Source of the DNA: Paracoccus sp. JM45
GTDB taxonomy: Bacteria; Pseudomonadota; Alphaproteobacteria; Rhodobacterales; Rhodobacteraceae
Assembly: GCF_003590715.1 (NCBI RefSeq)
Contig: NZ_QQVY01000011.1
Location: 18,480 to 82,479, forward strand
Direction of reading: 5' to 3'
Length of the DNA: 64,000 bases
Shown here piece after piece: positions 48,932 to 59,084 of this stretch. Both the position numbers and the translations under genes were made by a program. The number at the start of each line of letters is the position of its first letter. The first letter of the stretch is position 1. Under the pieces are notes generated by a model. That model saw only the letters and a list, made by a program, of their open reading frames with translations, ran no database searches and was not told where the DNA came from.

Positions 48932-50491
48932 ATGATGAAAAAGATCAAAACGCTGGCGCTTGCCGCAAGCGTTTCCGCCATCGCATGTGCCGCCGTGGCA
49001 CAGGATACCAAGATGGGTGGTACGCTGAACACCATTGTCCAGCCCGAACCGACGGGTCTGAACCTTGGGCTGTTGCAGAACGCGCCGACCCAGCTGATCG
49101 CAGGGCAGATCTATGAAAGCCTGCTGCGTTATGACGAAAATCTGGAACCGATGCCGGGGCTGGCCAAGGAATGGACCATTTCCGATGACGGTCTGACCTA
49201 TACCTTTACCTTACAGGACGGGGTGATGTGGCATGACGGCGAAACCTTCAGTGCCGCCGATGTGGTTTTTTCGCATGATGTGTTCCTGCGCGAAACCAGC
49301 GCCCGTTGGCGCACCGTGCTGGAGCATGTCGAAAGCATCACCGCCCCCGACGACCATACTGTTGTCTATAAACTAAAGACACCCTTCGGGCCGTTTCTTG
49401 GGTCCTTCGAGTCCGGTTCGACCCCCGTGCTGCCGCGCCACATCTATGAAGGGCAGGATTTCGCAGGCAATCCTGCCAATGCCACGCCCATCGGCACCGG
49501 TCCGTTCAAGTTCGATACATGGGAACAGGGCAGCTATATCCATCTGGTCAAAAACGTTGATTATTACGTCGAAGGCCACCCGCGTCTGGATGACATCTAT
49601 TATCGTGTGATCCCCGATGCCGCATCACGGACCATTGCTTTCGAAACCGGCGAAGTGGACGTCCTGCCCGCGGGCAGCGTCGAGATGTTCGATTTGCCGC
49701 GCATTCAGGCGATGGACAATGTTTGCGTCACCGATAAGGGGTGGGAGTTCTTTGGCCCGCTATCGCTGATCTGGCTGAACAACCGCAATGCACCGCTGGA
49801 TGATGCCAAGCTGCGCAAGGCCATCAACATGGCCATCGACCGCGATTTTGCCGTGAATGCGATCTTTGCGGGTTTTGGGCGTCCGGCAACGGGTGCGGTC
49901 AATTCCTCGACCCGTTTCTATTCAGGCGACACGCCGTCGATCCAGTTCGATGTCGATGCGGCGCGCGAACTGGTCGAGGCGTCGTCTTATGACGGCCAGA
50001 CCCTGCGCCTGTTGCCGCTGCCTTATGGCGAGGTCTGGCAGCGCTGGGCCGAGGCTGTGCGTCAGAACCTGTCCGATATCGGCGTTGATGTCGAACTGGT
50101 CGCCAGTGACGTCGCCGGTTGGAACCAGCGTTTGGCCGACTGGGATTACGACATGGCGTTTACCTTTGTCTATCAATACGGCGATCCGGCGCTGGGCGTG
50201 GCCCGCAATTATGTGTCCACCAACATCGCCAAAGGATCGCAGTGGAACAACGTCGAAGGGTTTGAAAACCCCGAAATCGACCGCCTGTTCGCCGCAGGTG
50301 CCACCGCCCTGACCGACGAAGAACGCACCACCATCTATGCCGAAACGCAGGCCCTGCTGGTCGAGGAATCTCCCGTCGCATGGCTGACCGAAATGCAGCA
50401 GCCCACCGTGTACCGGTGCGAGGTCAAGGACCTTGTCACATCGGCCATCGGGCTGAACGACAGCATGCGCGACACCTGGCTTGACCGCTGA
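48932..50491 (+). CDS. Oligopeptide/dipeptide-type ABC transporter substrate-binding protein
   Basis: A 519-residue periplasmic binding protein of SBP family 5. A signal peptide (MMKKIKTLALAASVSAIACAAVAQ) precedes MGGTLNTIVQPEPTGLN. PMPGLAKEWTISDDGLTYTFTLQDGVMWHDG is the family signature region. Two adjacent ATG codons (48932, 48935) can both start; the frame runs to 48800 without support. Family 5 proteins bind peptides, nickel, glycosides or opines. The enzymes at the end of this operon suggest an N-acylated or amino-acid-like ligand. A perfect 11-bp hairpin follows the gene. Confidence 0.92.
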   Translation: MMKKIKTLALAASVSAIACAAVAQDTKMGGTLNTIVQPEPTGLNLGLLQNAPTQLIAGQIYESLLRYDENLEPMPGLAKEWTISDDGLTYTFTLQDGVMWHDGETFSAADVVFSHDVFLRETSARWRTVLEHVESITAPDDHTVVYKLKTPFGPFLGSFESGSTPVLPRHIYEGQDFAGNPANATPIGTGPFKFDTWEQGSYIHLVKNVDYYVEGHPRLDDIYYRVIPDAASRTIAFETGEVDVLPAGSVEMFDLPRIQAMDNVCVTDKGWEFFGPLSLIWLNNRNAPLDDAKLRKAINMAIDRDFAVNAIFAGFGRPATGAVNSSTRFYSGDTPSIQFDVDAARELVEASSYDGQTLRLLPLPYGEVWQRWAEAVRQNLSDIGVDVELVASDVAGWNQRLADWDYDMAFTFVYQYGDPALGVARNYVSTNIAKGSQWNNVEGFENPEIDRLFAAGATALTDEERTTIYAETQALLVEESPVAWLTEMQQPTVYRCEVKDLVTSAIGLNDSMRDTWLDR

Positions 50492-50502
50492 ACCCTTGGC
50501 TT

Positions 50503-50529
50503 GCCCGCAAAGCGTGATGCTTTGCGGGC
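50503..50529 (+). terminator. Intra-operon hairpin after peptide-binding-protein gene
   Basis: GCCCGCAAAGC (50503-50513) and GCTTTGCGGGC (50519-50529) pair perfectly across a 5-nt loop, 12 bp after the stop. There is no U-tract. It probably stabilises the binding-protein transcript or lowers read-through into the permease genes. Confidence 0.55.
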
Positions 50530-50553
50530 GGACCGTTTGAAAGGATCTGTGCG

Positions 50554-51525
50554 ATGGCACGTTTTATCCTGGGCCGGTTGGTCAAGGCGGCGCTGACGCT
50601 GCTGGCCATTCTGGTGCTGAACTTTTTCCTGATCCACGCAGCCCCCGGCGATCCGGCGATGATCATGATGGCCGAAACCGGCTCATCCGATCCGCAGGTG
50701 CTGGCCGATATGCGGGCGCGTTTCGGATTGGACCAATCGCTGCTGGTGCAGCTGGTTTTGTATATCAAAGGCTATCTGATGCTGGACATGGGCTGGTCGT
50801 TCCGCCGCGATGTTCCGGTGTTTGACCTGATCGCGGCACGCCTGCCTGCGACGTTGTTGCTGACCATGACCGCCTTTGCGATTTCGCTGGGGCTGGGCGT
50901 GCTGGCCGGTGCGCTGGCCGCGCGGCGTCAGGGGGGCTGGGGTGATACGATCATCTCGACCGTAGCGCTGTTGTTCTATGCAACGCCGCTGTTCTGGATG
51001 GCGCTGATGGCATCGCTGTTGTTTTCCGTGGGCCTTGGGTGGCTGCCGGGGTTTGGCTATGAAACCGTCGGGGCAAATTACACCGGTCTGGCGCGGATTG
51101 CCGATATCGGCATCCACCTGATCCTGCCCGCGACGACGCTGGGGCTGTTCTTTACCGCCGTTTATGCCCGCATGACCCGCGCCTCGATGCTGGAGGTGAA
51201 CCGGCTGGATTTCGTCAAGACCGCCCGCGCCAAGGGGCTGAAACCCTCGATCATCACCCGCCGCCATGTGCTGCGTAACGCGCTGCTGCCCATCATCACA
51301 CTGGCGGGGCTTCAGGCCGGACAGCTGGTCGGCGGTGCCGTGTTGACGGAAACCGTCTTTGCATGGCCCGGCATTGGTCGCCTGATGTTCGAGGCAATCG
51401 CCCAGCGTGATTACAACATTATCCTTGGGGTCTTCTTCGTGTCGGCCGCGCTGGTTCTTCTTTTCAACCTGATCACCGACCTGCTGTATATGGTCGTCGA
51501 TCCCCGTATCAGGCTGCAATCATGA
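50554..51525 (+). CDS. Peptide-type ABC transporter permease (DppB-like)
   Basis: A 323-residue permease with six membrane helices. The DppB N-terminus ARFILGRLVKAALTLLAILVLNFFLIHAAPGDP and the EAA loop DFVKTARAKGLKPSIITRRHVLRNALLPIITL are both typical. GIGRLMFEAIAQRDYNIILG closes the coupling region. It forms a heterodimer with the DppC-like permease encoded next, which it overlaps by 4 bp. No deviation is seen. Confidence 0.93.
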   Translation: MARFILGRLVKAALTLLAILVLNFFLIHAAPGDPAMIMMAETGSSDPQVLADMRARFGLDQSLLVQLVLYIKGYLMLDMGWSFRRDVPVFDLIAARLPATLLLTMTAFAISLGLGVLAGALAARRQGGWGDTIISTVALLFYATPLFWMALMASLLFSVGLGWLPGFGYETVGANYTGLARIADIGIHLILPATTLGLFFTAVYARMTRASMLEVNRLDFVKTARAKGLKPSIITRRHVLRNALLPIITLAGLQAGQLVGGAVLTETVFAWPGIGRLMFEAIAQRDYNIILGVFFVSAALVLLFNLITDLLYMVVDPRIRLQS

Positions 51526-52357
51526 CACATTTCTGGTCCCGCTATGCGCGCAACAGGGGCGCGTTGATTGGTCTTGTCCTGCTGGGCATCGTTGTCTTTC
51601 TGGCCGTGCTTGGCCCGCTGCTGACATCACAGGACCCGTGGCGCATGGTCCAGCGTCCGTTCCTGCCGCCGTTTCAGGACAGCGCGCTGCCGCTTGGCAC
51701 CGATGCACTAGGGCGCGATGTCCTTAGCCAGCTGATCCATGGTGCGCGAATATCGCTGATGATCGGTCTGGTCTCGACACTGGCGGCGCTGGCCATTGGT
51801 GTGCCGGTGGGTGCCATTGCCGGATATTTCCCCGGCTGGCCTGATGACCTGCTGATGCGCTTTACCGAATTTTTCCAGACCATCCCCAGTTTCGCCTTGG
51901 CCATCGTCCTGCTGATGATCTTTCAACCGCAGCTGCATTTTGTGGTCCTGTCCATCGCGCTGGTCAGTTGGCCCCCCGTCGCCCGTCTGGTGCGGGGTGA
52001 GGTTTTGTCCCTGCGCCGCCGCGAATTCGTCGAGGCCGGCATCGTTCAGGGTCTGCGCCACCGTTATATCCTGATCCATCATGTGATGCCGAACGTTCTG
52101 GCACCGATCATCATTCTGGCATCGTTGATGGTGGCGACGGCGATCCTGCTGGAAAGCTCGCTGTCGTTTCTGGGGCTGTCGGATCCCAACGTCATGTCAT
52201 GGGGCTATATGATCGGGGCGGCACGTACCGCGCTGCGCACTGCATGGTGGCTGTCGTTCATTCCCGGCATCGCCATCGTCATCACCGTTCTGGCGCTGAA
52301 CCTTGTGGGCGAAGGTCTGAACGACGCCCTGAACCCGAAACTGAACAGGGGCGACGC

Positions 52358-52361
<4 letters not shown>
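51522..52361 (+). CDS. Peptide-type ABC transporter permease (DppC-like)
   Basis: A 279-residue permease of the DppC type, with an N-terminal helix and RNRGALIGLVLLGIVVFLAVLGPLL, the LGTDALGRDVLSQLIHGARISL motif and the coupling loop EFVEAGIVQGLRHRYILIHHVMPNVLAPII. It pairs with the DppB-like protein. It overlaps the double ATPase gene by 4 bp (ATGA), so translation is coupled along the operon. Confidence 0.93.
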
Positions 52362-53983
<1,622 letters not shown>

Positions 53984-53993
53984 GGCTTTTGAT

Positions 53994-55013
53994 ATGAAAT
54001 TTTTCCACGATGACCGCCAACGTGCCCATGATCCGCAATTCCGGCTGGAAAATGGCCGCGTAATCCAGAACCCTGACCGTCCCGAACGGGTTGATTTGTT
54101 GGTCGATGGCGCAACGCGGGCGGGCCTGGTCCGGCATGCACCGACCGATCATGGCATGGGGGCCTTGGCCGCGATCCATCCGCCGCGCTATCTGGATTAC
54201 CTGCAATCAATCTTTGCGCGGCGGCTGGCCGCCTTTCCCGATCTGTCCGAGGTGGTGCCAAGCCGCTTCTGCCTTGACCCACAACGCCATTACAGCCCCG
54301 AGGCCGAGGCCCAGATCGGATTTCATAACGCCGATACCTCCTGTCCGATCGGTCCTGACAGCTGGAATGCCATCTATTGGTCGGCGCAGACCGCGTTAAG
54401 CGGGGCATATGATATCGTTGATGGAGCACCTGCTGCCTATGCCTTGTCGCGGCCTTCGGGGCATCATGCCTATCAGGAAATTGCGGGCGGGTTCTGTTTT
54501 CTGAACAATTCAGCCATCGCGGCGGAATATCTGCGGGTGAACGGCCACCGGCCGGTGGTTCTGGATATCGACGTGCATCACGGCAACGGAACACAGGCGA
54601 TCTTCTATGACCGCGACGATGTGTTGACGATTTCGCTGCATGTCGATCCGGTCGAATTCTATCCCTTCTATGCTGGTGCCGCCTCCGAGGTCGGGACCGG
54701 CAGTGGCACCGGTTATAACCTGAACCTGCCTCTGCCGCGCGGTGCCGGTATTGCCGCATATATGCCCGCGCTGGACACAGCACTTGCCCAGATTGCCGCC
54801 TTTGGTGCAACCGCGGTTGTGGTCGCCCTTGGGCTGGACACGCATGAAGACGACCCCTTTCGCGGCATGTCCCTGACCACCGGTGATTTCGCGACCATCG
54901 GGCGGGCCATCCGCGGGTTGGACTTACCGGTCCTTAACGTGCAGGAAGGTGGCTATATGCAAACGGCCCTTGGCGACAATCTTGCCAGCTATCTTGGTGC
55001 CTTTACCGCCTGA
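53994..55013 (+). CDS. Histone-deacetylase-like amidohydrolase (acetylpolyamine aminohydrolase type)
   Basis: A 339-residue class-II-like deacetylase. It begins MKFFHDDRQRAHDPQF. The active-site His pair is in RPSGHHAYQE, and zinc ligands Asp and His are in VLDIDVHHGNGTQ with the second Asp in GLDTHEDDPF. The catalytic GGY is in NVQEGGYMQTAL. These features match bacterial acetylpolyamine aminohydrolases, which release acetate from N-acetylputrescine-like amines. It lies directly after the peptide-type ABC genes and before an ornithine-cyclodeaminase-like gene, which points to an imported acetylated amine or amino acid. The exact substrate is unknown. Confidence 0.88.
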   Translation: MKFFHDDRQRAHDPQFRLENGRVIQNPDRPERVDLLVDGATRAGLVRHAPTDHGMGALAAIHPPRYLDYLQSIFARRLAAFPDLSEVVPSRFCLDPQRHYSPEAEAQIGFHNADTSCPIGPDSWNAIYWSAQTALSGAYDIVDGAPAAYALSRPSGHHAYQEIAGGFCFLNNSAIAAEYLRVNGHRPVVLDIDVHHGNGTQAIFYDRDDVLTISLHVDPVEFYPFYAGAASEVGTGSGTGYNLNLPLPRGAGIAAYMPALDTALAQIAAFGATAVVVALGLDTHEDDPFRGMSLTTGDFATIGRAIRGLDLPVLNVQEGGYMQTALGDNLASYLGAFTA

Positions 55014-55036
55014 AGCCTTTGCCGAAAGGAACTGCC

Positions 55037-55990
55037 ATGACTGCCCCCAGCCTGCCTTATATCCGTGCCCAAGATGTGCAATCGTTGTTGAACTGGCCCG
55101 ATATGGTCGATGCCCTTGCGGCGGGGCATCGCCTGCCACCCGCGCGGATCGGTGATCTGTTCCTGACACGCGGGGGCGACACGCTGTTGAACCGCGCGGC
55201 ATGGGTGGACGGCATCGGCATGGGCCTGAAAACCGTATCCGTGTTGGAAGGCAATGCTGCACGCGGCCTGCCCACTGTTCAGGGCGTCATGGTGCTGTTT
55301 GACGATGAAACGGGAACGCCTCTGGCGCTGATCGACAGCGCGCTGGTTACCTATTGGAAAACGGCAGCGGATTCGGGGCTGGGCGCGCGGTATCTGGCGC
55401 GCCCCGACAGCCGGCAGTTGGTTGTCATCGGGGCAGGGACGGTGGCCGCGTCGCTGGCACGGGTCTATCACGCGCTGTTCCCGCAACTGCAGCGCATCCT
55501 GATCTGGAACCGTACCGCCGCCACCGCGATCGATCTGGCAGCCAAGCTGGCAGCCGAGGGGTTGCCGACGCAAGCAACAACCGATCTGCCCGCCGCCGTC
55601 GCACAGGCCGATATTGTCACCAGCGCGACCATGGCCCGTCAGCCGGTCCTGATGGGGGAATGGGTGCGTCCCGGCACCCATGTCGATCTGGTCGGTGCGT
55701 TCCGCGCCGACATGCGCGAAGCCGATGACACCCTGATGCGTCGCGCTCGCATTTTTGTGGACAGCCGCCAGACCACGCTGGACCATATCGGCGAATTGAT
55801 GATGCCGCTGGCAGATGGGGTTATTTCCCGTGACAGCGTGCTGGGTGATTTCAATGACCTTGAAACGGGACGCACAGGGCGTATGACTGCACAGGATATC
55901 ACCCTTTTCAAAAATGGTGGGGGTGCGCATCTGGACCTGATGATTGCGCAAGGCATCATGGATGTGTGGAAACAGACCCTCAATGCATAA
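55037..55990 (+). CDS. Ornithine cyclodeaminase family protein
   Basis: A 317-residue NAD-dependent enzyme of the ornithine cyclodeaminase/mu-crystallin family. The substrate Lys is in GMGLKTVSVLEGNAARGLPT, DSALVTYWKTAADSGLGARYL carries the conserved TAA/S--A core, and the Rossmann motif is VVIGAGTVAASLARVY. DLVGAFRADMREADD and the later IFVDSRQT are family blocks. Members make proline from ornithine, or act as dehydrogenases of imino acids. The ATG at 55037 has AAAGGAA upstream. It overlaps the next gene by 8 bp. Confidence 0.88.
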   Translation: MTAPSLPYIRAQDVQSLLNWPDMVDALAAGHRLPPARIGDLFLTRGGDTLLNRAAWVDGIGMGLKTVSVLEGNAARGLPTVQGVMVLFDDETGTPLALIDSALVTYWKTAADSGLGARYLARPDSRQLVVIGAGTVAASLARVYHALFPQLQRILIWNRTAATAIDLAAKLAAEGLPTQATTDLPAAVAQADIVTSATMARQPVLMGEWVRPGTHVDLVGAFRADMREADDTLMRRARIFVDSRQTTLDHIGELMMPLADGVISRDSVLGDFNDLETGRTGRMTAQDITLFKNGGGAHLDLMIAQGIMDVWKQTLNA

Positions 55991-57356
55991 GCTTTTTTCG
56001 GATATCTGCCCTGACGACTGTATCGTCACATCGGACCGCCTGCGCGATCTGGACCCCGGCTATTGCGATACCAGCCGCAAGGCGGGTGTGATGCTACGCC
56101 CTGATACAACCGATATGGTGGCCGCTATCTGCGCGCGTGCCAACCAACATGGGACGCCCTTGGTGCCGCAGGGCGGGCTGACCGGTCTGGTCGATGCGAC
56201 GGCAACTGCGCCCGATCAGGTGGCGCTGTCGCTGGAGCGTATGACCCGCATTCTGCGTGTGGACCCCCTGCAACGCGTGATCGTGGCCGAAGCGGGTGCC
56301 ACCATTGCCGAACTGGACCGTGCGGCGGCCGAGCATGGCCTGACGACGGGCATCGACATTCCCTCACGCGATACCGCAACGCTGGGCGGGGTGATTGCGA
56401 CAAATGCGGGCGGGGTTCGGGTCATCCGTTACGGCATGACCCGCGACAATGTTCTGGGGCTGACCGCTGTTCTGGCCGATGGTTCCGTGATCGAAGATAT
56501 GAACACGCTGCCCAAGGACAACACTGGCTATGACCTGAAACAGCTGTTTATCGGGGCCGAAGGGACGTTGGGCGTTGTGACCGCTGCGGTTTTGCGGCTA
56601 TTCCCGCGCCCTGCGGCCAAAGCCTCGGCGCTGCTGGCATGTCCTGATCTGGCATCGGCACAAGCGGTTTTGGGGTTGGCCCAGATCCTTGCGGGCGGCA
56701 ATCTGTTGTCGTTCGAGGCGATGTGGCCGGAATTTTATCACCTGATGACCGGCTATCAATGCAAAGGGCGCGAACCCTTGCCGCCAAGCGACGCGCTGCA
56801 TCTGATCGTCGAAGTGACCGGCCAGACGCAGGACGCAGCCGAGGCATTGTTGCTGGCGATTTTTGAAACAGCGGCGGAAAAGGATCTGGTGCAGGACGGA
56901 GTGATCGCGAAATCGGATGCCGAACGCGCGGTGATTTGGGCGATCAGGGAAGACAGCGACCTGATGATGCGCCCGCTTGGCGCGATGCTGTCCTATGATA
57001 TCAGCATCGAAGCCGCCCGCATTGATGATTTTATCGCCTGCTGGACCAAGGCGCAGGCGCAACATTTCCCAGACGTTCACTCCTATGTTTTCGGGCATCT
57101 GGGTGATTGCAACCTGCACCTGTGCGTTGGCCTGACCCCCGATGCGAAACGCAACCGCGGCCCCATCGATGACCTGCTTTACGCCACGCTGGCCGATACG
57201 CCGGGGGCATCGTTTTCAGCAGAACACGGCATCGGCCTGCAAAAACGTGCGCGTCTGGCGGCCAGCAAACCTGCAGCCACGCTGACCTTGATGCATCAGC
57301 TGAAGCAGACGCTAGACCCCAAGGGGATTATGAACCCCGGTAAGGTGCTGATCTAA
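55983..57356 (+). CDS. FAD-binding oxidase, D-2-hydroxy-acid dehydrogenase type (GlcD/D2HGDH-like)
   Basis: A 457-residue flavoprotein of the VAO family. The FAD domain has PQGGLTGLVDATA, GTLGGVIATNAGGVRVIRYG and GTLGVVTAAVLRLFP. The C-terminal substrate domain has YVFGHLGDCNLHLCV (metal/His site), EHGIGLQKRARLAASK and the end LKQTLDPKGIMNPGKVL. It oxidises D-lactate-like 2-hydroxy acids, passing electrons to a quinone or an electron-transfer flavoprotein. It is the last gene of the peptide-ABC operon and overlaps the convergent LysR gene by 4 bp. A 2-hydroxy acid may be the end product of the pathway. Confidence 0.88.
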   Translation: MHKLFSDICPDDCIVTSDRLRDLDPGYCDTSRKAGVMLRPDTTDMVAAICARANQHGTPLVPQGGLTGLVDATATAPDQVALSLERMTRILRVDPLQRVIVAEAGATIAELDRAAAEHGLTTGIDIPSRDTATLGGVIATNAGGVRVIRYGMTRDNVLGLTAVLADGSVIEDMNTLPKDNTGYDLKQLFIGAEGTLGVVTAAVLRLFPRPAAKASALLACPDLASAQAVLGLAQILAGGNLLSFEAMWPEFYHLMTGYQCKGREPLPPSDALHLIVEVTGQTQDAAEALLLAIFETAAEKDLVQDGVIAKSDAERAVIWAIREDSDLMMRPLGAMLSYDISIEAARIDDFIACWTKAQAQHFPDVHSYVFGHLGDCNLHLCVGLTPDAKRNRGPIDDLLYATLADTPGASFSAEHGIGLQKRARLAASKPAATLTLMHQLKQTLDPKGIMNPGKVLI

Positions 57357-58342
57357 TCGCGATAGTCGCGCAAAGCCTCGGGGGTGTCGGCGATCTTTTT
57401 GAGCAGCAGATCAATGAACGCCTGTTCGGCACGGTTCATCCGCGCCTTGGGGTTCCACGCGACATTCACGTCGATCTGGGGCAGCCCCTCATAGGGGGGC
57501 AGCCGCCACAGCAGCCCCGACTCCAGATCGGGGCGGGCGACATGGATGGGCAGAGGGCCGACCCCCAGTCCCGAACAGATCATCCGGCGCACTTCCTCCA
57601 GATTGGGGGATGACCCGACCAGATGATCCGACAGCCCCAGTTCCGCCCGCATCAGGGTCACGGGGCGCAAGGCGTCACTCATCTGGTCTGTCACGAAACT
57701 GACCGAGCTTTCACCCCGCAGCGCGTTGATGCCGATATGCTGCTGGCCATATAAATGGTGGCTGCGCCCGCAGAAAATGCCGAAATATTCGGTGAACATC
57801 CGGCGGTATTCCAGCGGTGCCTGCCGGTTCAGCGACAGGCATATCCCGACCGAAACCGCCTTATCCACCAGCCGCTCTTGCACCTGACGGCTGGCCATGA
57901 CCTCTATTTCCAGCGTCGCAAGGGGACATGCCTTATGGAAATCACGCACGCAATCATCCAGCAGCGGCGAGATGACGTGACTGGCAATCGCCAGCCGGAC
58001 ATGGCCTTTGATAACATCGGTCACATCACGCAAAATCGTTGCCAGCCGCAGCACCGACCCGCGAATTTCGACCGCCTCGGTGTACAGGCGCTGGCCGGCC
58101 TCGGTCAGTTCGAAGACCGATGGTCCGCGATCGATAAGACGCCGACCCAGCCTATCCTCTAGCCGTTTCAGGGCGGCGCTGACGGTCGGCTGGGTCAGGT
58201 TCATCACCTCGGCCGCCTTCGAGATACCGCCCGCCTGCACGATCACCACAAAACTGCGTAGCAAATTCCAGTCCAGCTCATAGAGCAGCCGCTCGGGGTC
58301 GATCTTACGGGGGTTCGTGATTTTGCTCATCCGACAAGTCAT
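57353..58342 (-). CDS. LysR family transcriptional regulator
   Basis: A 329-residue LysR regulator. The helix-turn-helix is in LDWNLLRSFVVIVQAGGISKAAEVMNLTQPTVSAALKRLEDRLG, read in sequence, with the C-terminal periplasmic-binding-like domain following (GHVRLAIASHVISPLLDDCV). The start may be at 58342 or 58330; neither has a strong ribosome-binding site. It is convergent with the FAD oxidase, so it does not share a promoter with the ABC operon, but it is the nearest regulator and a likely controller of it. The next gene is a TetR regulator. Confidence 0.88.
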   Translation of the reverse strand: MTCRMSKITNPRKIDPERLLYELDWNLLRSFVVIVQAGGISKAAEVMNLTQPTVSAALKRLEDRLGRRLIDRGPSVFELTEAGQRLYTEAVEIRGSVLRLATILRDVTDVIKGHVRLAIASHVISPLLDDCVRDFHKACPLATLEIEVMASRQVQERLVDKAVSVGICLSLNRQAPLEYRRMFTEYFGIFCGRSHHLYGQQHIGINALRGESSVSFVTDQMSDALRPVTLMRAELGLSDHLVGSSPNLEEVRRMICSGLGVGPLPIHVARPDLESGLLWRLPPYEGLPQIDVNVAWNPKARMNRAEQAFIDLLLKKIADTPEALRDYRD

Positions 58343-58385
58343 GATCCGACGGGGGACATTTTACCAGTTTTCATTTGGCCGGACA

Positions 58386-58976
58386 TTATCGGACATCTGC
58401 ATGGGGGCGGAACACCTCGTCGGTGATTTCTTTGGCAAATGCGGTGTCCAGCGTCTTGCGGTTCAACAGCCGGTACCAGAACGCGCCGTGGATGAAATTA
58501 GACAGCATTTCAGGGTTACGGTCGGGTGACAGTTCGTTGCGGGCTTGGGCCTCGGACAAAAGGGCGGTGATCATCTTTTCGCGCGGTTGCACAAAGCTGT
58601 CATAGAAGGCGGTCTGGAATGTCGCATCCTGCTGTGCGGCGGCTATCAATGCACGCAGGATGTCCCCGTCGACATTCAGATGCACGAAGACATTGGTCAG
58701 AAACTCCTCCAGCAGCAAAGGGCCGGATTTACTCTCTGTCCGGACGGGTTCGGCGGCAAAATTATGCGTGGCCTCGAACACGGCGTCCAGAACCAGATCG
58801 GCCTTCGTGTTCCAGCGGTTGTAAAGCGTTTGCCGCGCGACGCCCGCCTTGCTGGCGATGGCGGCAATAGACACATTCTCGTATCCCTTTTCACGGATCA
58901 GATGTAGCGCTGCGGCTTTCAGGGCGGCACCTGCCTGCGCGTTAACGGGGCGTCCGCCGGTTCCTGCGATGGTCAT
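58386..58976 (-). CDS. TetR family transcriptional regulator
   Basis: A 196-residue TetR repressor. The helix-turn-helix is KAAALHLIREKGYENVSIAA followed by IASKAGVARQTLYNRWNTKADLV. The C-terminal helices (EFLTNVFVHLNVDGDILRAL, then QQDATFQTAFYDSFVQPREKM) form the ligand domain. The ATG at 58976 has AGGAGG upstream; a start at 58982 is also open. It is divergent from a Bcr/CflA efflux gene across a 108-bp gap with two operator-like palindromes, so it very likely represses the pump and itself. The inducer is unknown, probably a pump substrate. Confidence 0.92.
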   Translation of the reverse strand: MTIAGTGGRPVNAQAGAALKAAALHLIREKGYENVSIAAIASKAGVARQTLYNRWNTKADLVLDAVFEATHNFAAEPVRTESKSGPLLLEEFLTNVFVHLNVDGDILRALIAAAQQDATFQTAFYDSFVQPREKMITALLSEAQARNELSPDRNPEMLSNFIHGAFWYRLLNRKTLDTAFAKEITDEVFRPHADVR

Positions 58977-59020
58977 ACACACCTCCTGCCAATGGCTTGA
59001 AAGAAACTATTCTTGATTAT

Positions 59021-59034
59021 TGGACATCAGTCTA
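59021..59034. promoter_or_regulatory. TetR operator candidate 1
   Basis: TGGAC-ATCA-GTCTA is a hyphenated palindrome that extends to TATTGGAC/GTCTAATA with one mismatch in 8-bp arms. It is similar in form to the second site 25 bp away and lies 45 bp before the divergent TetR start. Confidence 0.5.
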
Positions 59035-59045
59035 ATAATAGCAAG

Positions 59046-59059
59046 TAGACACCAGTCTA
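59046..59059. promoter_or_regulatory. TetR operator candidate 2
   Basis: TAGAC-ACCA-GTCTA is a perfect 5-bp-arm palindrome that shares its sequence with the first site (GAC-A-CA-GTCTA). It lies 25 bp before the pump ATG at 59085. Two sites fit a TetR dimer pair that would cover both divergent promoters. Confidence 0.5.
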
Positions 59060-59084
59060 TTAACATGAGCCAGCAGGAGATCCG

